A stretch of 64,000 nt of DNA from Mycoplana rhizolycopersici (GTDB lineage: Bacteria > Pseudomonadota > Alphaproteobacteria > Rhizobiales > Rhizobiaceae), in NCBI RefSeq assembly GCF_013378445.1, contig NZ_JABXYK010000010.1:124001-188000 (forward strand), written 5' to 3'. The stretch's first letter is position 1. Each line of letters opens with the position of its first letter. Shown piece by piece: positions 59,886 to 64,000 of the stretch. The notes below the pieces were generated by a model. That model had not been told where the DNA came from. It saw only the letters and a list, made by a program, of their open reading frames with translations, and did not search any database. The position numbers and the translations under genes were made by a program.

Positions 59886-61947
59886 GCGGCAGGTCGCGGA
59901 CGCGCACTCCAAGGGCGTGCGAGACGGCGTTGCCGATTGCCGCGGCGACAGGCCCCTGGGCGGCCTCGCCTGCACCGAGCGGCGGCTCGTTCTCATTGAC
60001 AATGAACCGCGTTTCGACTTCGGGGACATCGGAAAAGCGCAAGATCGGATAGTTCGACCAATTGAGCGGCGGAACGCGACCATCCGCGACGGGAACCGAT
60101 TCCAGCAGTGTCCAGCTCGCGGACTGGAGGGCACCCCCCTCGATCTGGGCTCGGGCGCCTTGCGGATTTATGAGAAAGCCCGCGTCCACGCAGAGCCACA
60201 GCCTTTCGACTCGTACGGCCTCGTCGACGGTGACCTCGGCAACGGCTGCGAGCCATGCGCCCTTGTTCTTGTAGCGGGAAACGCCGACGCCGCGTCCGCG
60301 TCCCTCCCCGCCCGCATCGTCTGGCCGCCAGCCACTCATCGCGGCAACCTCGTTCAAGACAGCGCGGCAGCGTTTATCCTTCAGGTGGCGGAGGCGGAGG
60401 GCGATTGGGTCTATCCCGGCGATCCCTGCCAGCTCGTCCATTGCGCATTCGATGGCAAAAACGTTCAGATGCGCGCCGAGCGAGCGGAGTGAAGAGGTGC
60501 GGATCGGACTACGGGTATCGAGCGAGACGCTGACTTCATGGTCGGGGAAGTCATAGATCGCTGTCGCATTGCGCGATGCGCCGCCGCCTGCCAGTTCCGG
60601 CACGTCTTCCACGTGACGAGGAGCGTGGCCCGGATCCAGCGCCTCCGCCGAACTCAGATTGGCATAGCCGCCGGTTCCCGGCCGCTGTGCCTGCGGCGCG
60701 CTGACGACCGACAACTTCCACGCCGAGACGCTTCCATCGCTGCCAAGTGCTGCTTCGATTTCGGTCGCCATTGCAGCTCCAAGCGGGCCACGGCTGAGTT
60801 CATCGACGCGCGACCACTGCACGCGAACGGGCGTTCCCTTCAATTCGCAGGCGACGATCGCGGCATCGAGGGCCGCATCGTCGGCCCCGTTGTGGCCGTA
60901 GCATCCGGCACCTGGCACATGGATAACGCGGACGCGCAATGGTCGAAGATCCAGGCAGGCGGCGATCTGGTCGCGCAGTGCGAAGACGCCCTGGGAATGG
61001 GACCAGACCGTCAGTCCGCCATCGACGAAATGGGCAAGCGCGCAGCTGGGGCCGATCGAACCGTGCGCGATGTAGCCGCGGGAGTAGCGCGCGCGGATGG
61101 CGGAATTTGTCGCGCGGTGACCGGCATGATCCTTTCTGACCTCCTTGCGCATCTCGGCAGGCGCTTTCGCAGCACACTTTCGCCCGGGATCCGGCGTCCA
61201 TTCGACGAAGACCTCGGCTTCGTCATGAGCGGCATGGACGGCGTATTCGTCTGCTCCCACAAATGCCAGAAAGTCGCCTTTCTGAAAGATCACCACGGTC
61301 GGGTGGCGTCGGGAGAAGCCTGTACGGTCGATCGAGGCAAGCCGCGCCAGTCGAAACGGCTGGCGGACGATCCGGGCGTGCCTCATGCCCTCGAAGGCCA
61401 TGTCATGAATGAAGCCGCCAGATGCAAGGCGCTGCAGCACGTCACCGCGCCGCGTACTCGTTCCGGCGAGGCGATAGTCCCGTCGATCGCGGCCGATCGT
61501 CCGGACATCGACCACCTGGGTCCAGTCGACCTCGGGCGCGAGCGTCCAGAAATCCAGCCCGATATCGGTCCCTTCCACGCGCAGCAGACCGTCGTGGCAG
61601 GAAATCTCTTCCGGCCGGTGCCCGGTTCGGGTCGCGGCAACTCGAAGCAGTGCCTGCCGGCTCTGGGCTGCGACCAGTCGCAGAGCTGCGCCGCTGACCT
61701 CGACGGACTGGCTGCCTGCCGTGAAGCCCTCGTTGGGAGAAAGCAGAGTGTCAGCCGGCAAGATCTCGACACGCTCGAGCGCGACTTCCAGTTCCTCAGC
61801 GACAATCTGCGCCAGCGCGACCAAAATTCCCTGGCCCAGTTCAACCTTGCCGGTGCGAACCTGTACCTTTCCCGGCGATGCGAACGATATCCAACTGCCG
61901 AGCTGCGGCGTATCCTGCAGGCTTTTGGGCAACGGCGTGACAGTCAT
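59839..61947 (-). CDS. Molybdopterin-binding large subunit of an aldehyde/heterocycle dehydrogenase
   Basis: A 702-residue molybdenum hydroxylase subunit of the isoquinoline 1-oxidoreductase beta/nicotinate dehydrogenase B branch of the xanthine dehydrogenase family. It has GKVELGQGILVALAQIVAEE near residue 33, GAGCYGHNGADDAALDAA near 347 and the active-site Glu in PLGAGEAAQGPVAAAIGNAV near 660. Such enzymes add water-derived oxygen next to a ring nitrogen or oxidise aldehydes. It overlaps the [2Fe-2S] subunit by 4 bases. There is no FAD subunit, as in the two-subunit type, and no cytochrome partner gene in the window. The C-terminal end overlaps the convergent LysR gene. Confidence 0.87.
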   Translation of the reverse strand: MTVTPLPKSLQDTPQLGSWISFASPGKVQVRTGKVELGQGILVALAQIVAEELEVALERVEILPADTLLSPNEGFTAGSQSVEVSGAALRLVAAQSRQALLRVAATRTGHRPEEISCHDGLLRVEGTDIGLDFWTLAPEVDWTQVVDVRTIGRDRRDYRLAGTSTRRGDVLQRLASGGFIHDMAFEGMRHARIVRQPFRLARLASIDRTGFSRRHPTVVIFQKGDFLAFVGADEYAVHAAHDEAEVFVEWTPDPGRKCAAKAPAEMRKEVRKDHAGHRATNSAIRARYSRGYIAHGSIGPSCALAHFVDGGLTVWSHSQGVFALRDQIAACLDLRPLRVRVIHVPGAGCYGHNGADDAALDAAIVACELKGTPVRVQWSRVDELSRGPLGAAMATEIEAALGSDGSVSAWKLSVVSAPQAQRPGTGGYANLSSAEALDPGHAPRHVEDVPELAGGGASRNATAIYDFPDHEVSVSLDTRSPIRTSSLRSLGAHLNVFAIECAMDELAGIAGIDPIALRLRHLKDKRCRAVLNEVAAMSGWRPDDAGGEGRGRGVGVSRYKNKGAWLAAVAEVTVDEAVRVERLWLCVDAGFLINPQGARAQIEGGALQSASWTLLESVPVADGRVPPLNWSNYPILRFSDVPEVETRFIVNENEPPLGAGEAAQGPVAAAIGNAVSHALGVRVRDLPLTRERLMQLLVSDER

Positions 61948-62438
61948 GCGCTGGGCTCACCGAGCATTTCCGCGGCGCGCTCGACGGCACGCAGGATCGT
62001 TGTATGCGCACCGCAACGGCAGAGATGGCCATCCAGGGCCTCGATGATCCGGGCGCGCGAAGGGTTGGTCTCACGTGCGAGGAGGGCAAACGCGCTCATC
62101 ACGATCCCGGCGAGGCAGTAGCCGCACTGCCCTGCTTGCTCCAGTTCAAAGGCGCTCAACAGCGCGGCTCCGACCCGATCGCGGCCGATCGCTTCGGGGG
62201 TGACGACGGTCCGGCCGTCCAGCGCGGAAGCCGGCAGGGAACAGCTGGGACGCGCCTCGCCGTCGATCAGCACCACGCAGGCGCCGCACTGCTCCAGGCC
62301 GCAGCCGAAACGGACGGCCTTGAGGCCGAGGCGGTTTCTCAGGGTGAAGAGCAGCGGCTCGTCTGCCGCCAGCACAACGTCACTGCCGTTTATCCGGCAT
62401 CGGGGCTGACCGTTCATGGCGTGGCTTCCATCGGTCAT
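61944..62438 (-). CDS. [2Fe-2S] small subunit of the molybdenum hydroxylase
   Basis: A 164-residue iron-sulfur protein of the IorA/CoxS type with two clusters. The plant-ferredoxin-like site is GCGLEQCGACVV followed by a fourth Cys in RPSCSLP (residues 45-68). The second cluster is QCGYCLAGIV with HLCRCG near residues 108-145. It passes electrons from the molybdenum subunit encoded next (4-base overlap). Its start overlaps the hydrolase stop by 4 bases, so all three are one unit. Confidence 0.9.
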   Translation of the reverse strand: MTDGSHAMNGQPRCRINGSDVVLAADEPLLFTLRNRLGLKAVRFGCGLEQCGACVVLIDGEARPSCSLPASALDGRTVVTPEAIGRDRVGAALLSAFELEQAGQCGYCLAGIVMSAFALLARETNPSRARIIEALDGHLCRCGAHTTILRAVERAAEMLGEPSA

Positions 62439-63508
62439 TGCGGCTGCGGTCCGGTGGAACGCTTAAACCTGTCCGCCAGCCAGTCAGCGACCATCGGACG
62501 GTAGAGCCAGGGGATGTTGTTGCAGACGTGGTTGCCGCCCGGCAACACGTGCAGTTCAGCACCATTGCGGCAGAAACGCGCGCAGGCCTCGGCTTCGGAA
62601 GGTGGAAATATCCTGTCGCGGCCACCGTGGACAATGAGCGCCGGTGCTCTCGGACCGTCGCAGCCCTTCAGCGTGAAGTCGGCCGCGCGCGCAGGAACGT
62701 TATCGCTGCCCAGCGCAAAATGCATGTTGTCGCGATAGACCTGCGGCAGTTCCGGCCAGAGCCCGCCGAGGTCGAAGAAGCCGTTGATCGAGACGACGCC
62801 CTGGAGGTCTGGCAGGTGCGCCGAGGCGCGAAGCGCCAGGTGCCCACCGAAGGCCATGCCGACGAGACCGACCTGCCCGGAAAGCTCGCTTCGCCCGCTG
62901 ACGGCATGGAGCGCCGCATGGATCGCCGGCGCCACGTCCGGCCGCAGTGGCCCGTGCGAACGTCCCTCGCCTTGCCCCGGGCCGTCGAGCGAAAGCGTGG
63001 CGATGCCGCGCGCGTGGAAATGGCGCTCCAACGCAGGAAATTCTTCCTTGGTCGAGTCCGAGCCGGGCAGGATGACGGCAAGCGGGCGGGGATCGGCTCC
63101 AGCCGGCGTACGGAGCACCGCGCGCAGATAGCCGTCCTCGAACGGGATGTCGATGATTTCGCCGGGGGGATCGAGGAGCGGCAGGGCAAGGCGGTAGAAC
63201 TCCGCCTTTCGTGCGGCGGCGGCAGCTTTCGCGGCGACATCCTCGAAGGCCATGAACTGGCCGAAGTGGTAGAAGAGGCTGGCGCGCGCATAGGCCTCGC
63301 CCGCGGTGACCTGGTGCCCGTCCGCGAGTGCTGTGGCGGCGATCTGTGCGTGCCGGTCGCCCTCCGCGCACCAGGCCGGAAGCCAGTTGGCCCATGTCCC
63401 CGCTTGCTCTATGACAGCACGAGCAGTGGCGGAGGGAATGCCGGCAACCTCGATGCGCGGCAGCCAGTGCTCCACGACGCTGAGCAGCCTGTTTTCGACC
63501 TGATCCAC
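62435..63508 (-). CDS. Alpha/beta hydrolase with missing nucleophile (pseudooxynicotine-hydrolase-like)
   Basis: A 357-residue alpha/beta-hydrolase protein with a helical N-terminal cap of about 130 residues, as in the FrsA/DUF1100 and 2,6-dihydroxypseudooxynicotine hydrolase group, which cleaves carbon-carbon bonds. The oxyanion region LPGSDSTKEEF, the acid Asp in HGGRDRIFPP and the His in PGGNHVC are present. The nucleophile elbow reads GMAFGG, with Ala where the family has Ser. The gene heads the molybdenum-hydroxylase unit (4-base overlap). Either it works without the serine or it is inactive as a hydrolase. Confidence 0.83.
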   Translation of the reverse strand: MDQVENRLLSVVEHWLPRIEVAGIPSATARAVIEQAGTWANWLPAWCAEGDRHAQIAATALADGHQVTAGEAYARASLFYHFGQFMAFEDVAAKAAAAARKAEFYRLALPLLDPPGEIIDIPFEDGYLRAVLRTPAGADPRPLAVILPGSDSTKEEFPALERHFHARGIATLSLDGPGQGEGRSHGPLRPDVAPAIHAALHAVSGRSELSGQVGLVGMAFGGHLALRASAHLPDLQGVVSINGFFDLGGLWPELPQVYRDNMHFALGSDNVPARAADFTLKGCDGPRAPALIVHGGRDRIFPPSEAEACARFCRNGAELHVLPGGNHVCNNIPWLYRPMVADWLADRFKRSTGPQPQ

Positions 63509-63648
63509 GCTTCATCTCCTGCTGCGTCCATTCCAGTCAGTGCTGGGGCGACCGGCTGCAGCAAGTTGCCGGCTGCAAGCTTGGGTAACGACGATCCGGC
63601 GGCGCGCGCAGATCGCCCTGGCGGCTCAGCCGGCCGCGGCGCGTCCGC

Positions 63649-63981
63649 TCATGTCGGCATCGCGAGCAGGATCGAGGCGGGTGCGTTCGTGCGGTTCACG
63701 AGCGCACGCGCCTCGCCCGGGGCCAGCCGGCAACTGTCGAGGAAACCGAGTGTGACGCTTTCTGTCGGCGTTTCGACCGTCACCTCGCCGCCGACGACGA
63801 TGTAGATCTTCTCCACCGCTGCGTCCTTCAGCGAGGTCCGCCCGCCCGGCAGGAGATGCGACAGCCCGATCCAGATCCTATCCGTTTCCGTGGCTTCCTT
63901 CCCCTGCAGGCGCAGGCAGCGCATGTCGTAGTGTTCCGGCGCCTCATAGGGCCTGGCGTCCGCATATCGCGTCACCTGCAT
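63649..63981 (-). CDS. Small cupin-domain protein
   Basis: A 110-residue single-domain cupin-like protein with barrel segments WIGLSHLLPGGRT, EKIYIVVGGEVTV and SCRLAPGEARALVNRT. The usual metal-binding histidines of cupin motif 1 are absent (SLKDAAVEKIYI in their place), so it may bind a ligand without metal. It lies on the same strand, 140 bases before the hydrolase gene, and could be the first gene of that unit. Its function is unknown. Confidence 0.72.
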   Translation of the reverse strand: MQVTRYADARPYEAPEHYDMRCLRLQGKEATETDRIWIGLSHLLPGGRTSLKDAAVEKIYIVVGGEVTVETPTESVTLGFLDSCRLAPGEARALVNRTNAPASILLAMPT

Positions 63982-64000
63982 CCCGCCGTCCTCACGGTTT

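Noticed and set aside
60538-62121. Plus-strand frame of 527 codons
   Set aside because: Antisense to the molybdenum-hydroxylase subunits, no recognisable domain and arginine/histidine-rich composition typical of shadow frames.
1-64000. tRNA, rRNA, CRISPR, insertion sequence, prophage or replication-origin genes
   Set aside because: None recognised: no cloverleaf-like segment, no regularly spaced repeats, and no transposase, integrase or repABC motif in any frame read.

Overview
The window looks like a high-G+C, gene-dense stretch of an alphaproteobacterium of the order Rhizobiales (a Rhizobiaceae type such as Rhizobium, Ensifer or Shinella). The evidence is the ehu/eut ectoine system fused to doe genes, a hyp-type hydroxyproline cluster and an acvB/virJ remnant. 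The genus cannot be fixed from the sequence alone. No tRNA, rRNA, CRISPR array, insertion sequence or phage gene was seen. Almost everything is uptake plus catabolism of small nitrogen compounds, each module with its own regulator, as on a rhizobial megaplasmid or catabolic chromosome region.

Layout. 1-5740: the N-terminal half of a hydantoinase A gene behind an IclR regulator, divergent from a betaine-type ABC importer (proVWX-like) and a small XRE regulator. 5744-14294: a nine-gene minus-strand unit with an XRE-cupin regulator, a sugar-type ABC importer, a phosphotriesterase-family hydrolase, a glutamine-amidotransferase-like protein, a PfkB kinase, a BtpA/SgcQ protein and a carbamoylase-type amidase. 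Its substrate is unknown, and it is the best candidate here for an undescribed pathway. 14374-29665: a complete ectoine/5-hydroxyectoine uptake and breakdown system (ehuABCD-eutABC-doeAB plus an EamA transporter on the minus strand; enuR; doeX-doeC-doeD plus an alcohol dehydrogenase on the plus strand). 29784-33263: a TRAP transporter, with a perfect copy of the putative EnuR half-site upstream. 33679-35293: a LysE/ArgO exporter with a divergent ArgP/LysG-type regulator. 35470-39506: a GlpA-like, FAD-oxidoreductase and FGGY-kinase trio. 39629-51396: hydroxyproline catabolism (proline-racemase-family enzyme, AcnX dehydratase, D-amino-acid dehydrogenase, ABC importer, 2-oxoglutarate-semialdehyde dehydrogenase, pyrroline-2-carboxylate reductase, DapA-family deaminase, GntR regulator). 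51568-53050: an exonuclease/endonuclease/phosphatase-family protein and a decayed acvB/virJ end. 53051-58763: hydroxamate siderophore uptake (receptor, binding protein, fused permease, FhuF) without an ATPase gene. 58884-63981: a LysR regulator and an operon with a two-subunit molybdenum hydroxylase and an alpha/beta hydrolase whose nucleophile serine is replaced by alanine.

How the parts work together. In the ectoine module EhuABCD imports the solute, DoeA opens the ring, DoeB deacetylates, DoeD transaminates and DoeC oxidises the product towards aspartate; EutABC are thought to handle the hydroxylated form, and EnuR/DoeX regulate. In the hydroxyproline module the oxidase, deaminase and dehydrogenase lead to 2-oxoglutarate, while the dehydratases and the reductase take 3-hydroxyprolines to proline. 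Candidate operators could be read directly from the sequence for four of the regulators: the IclR protein, the XRE-cupin protein, EnuR and the GntR protein. In four ABC operons the binding-protein gene is followed by a strong stem-loop.
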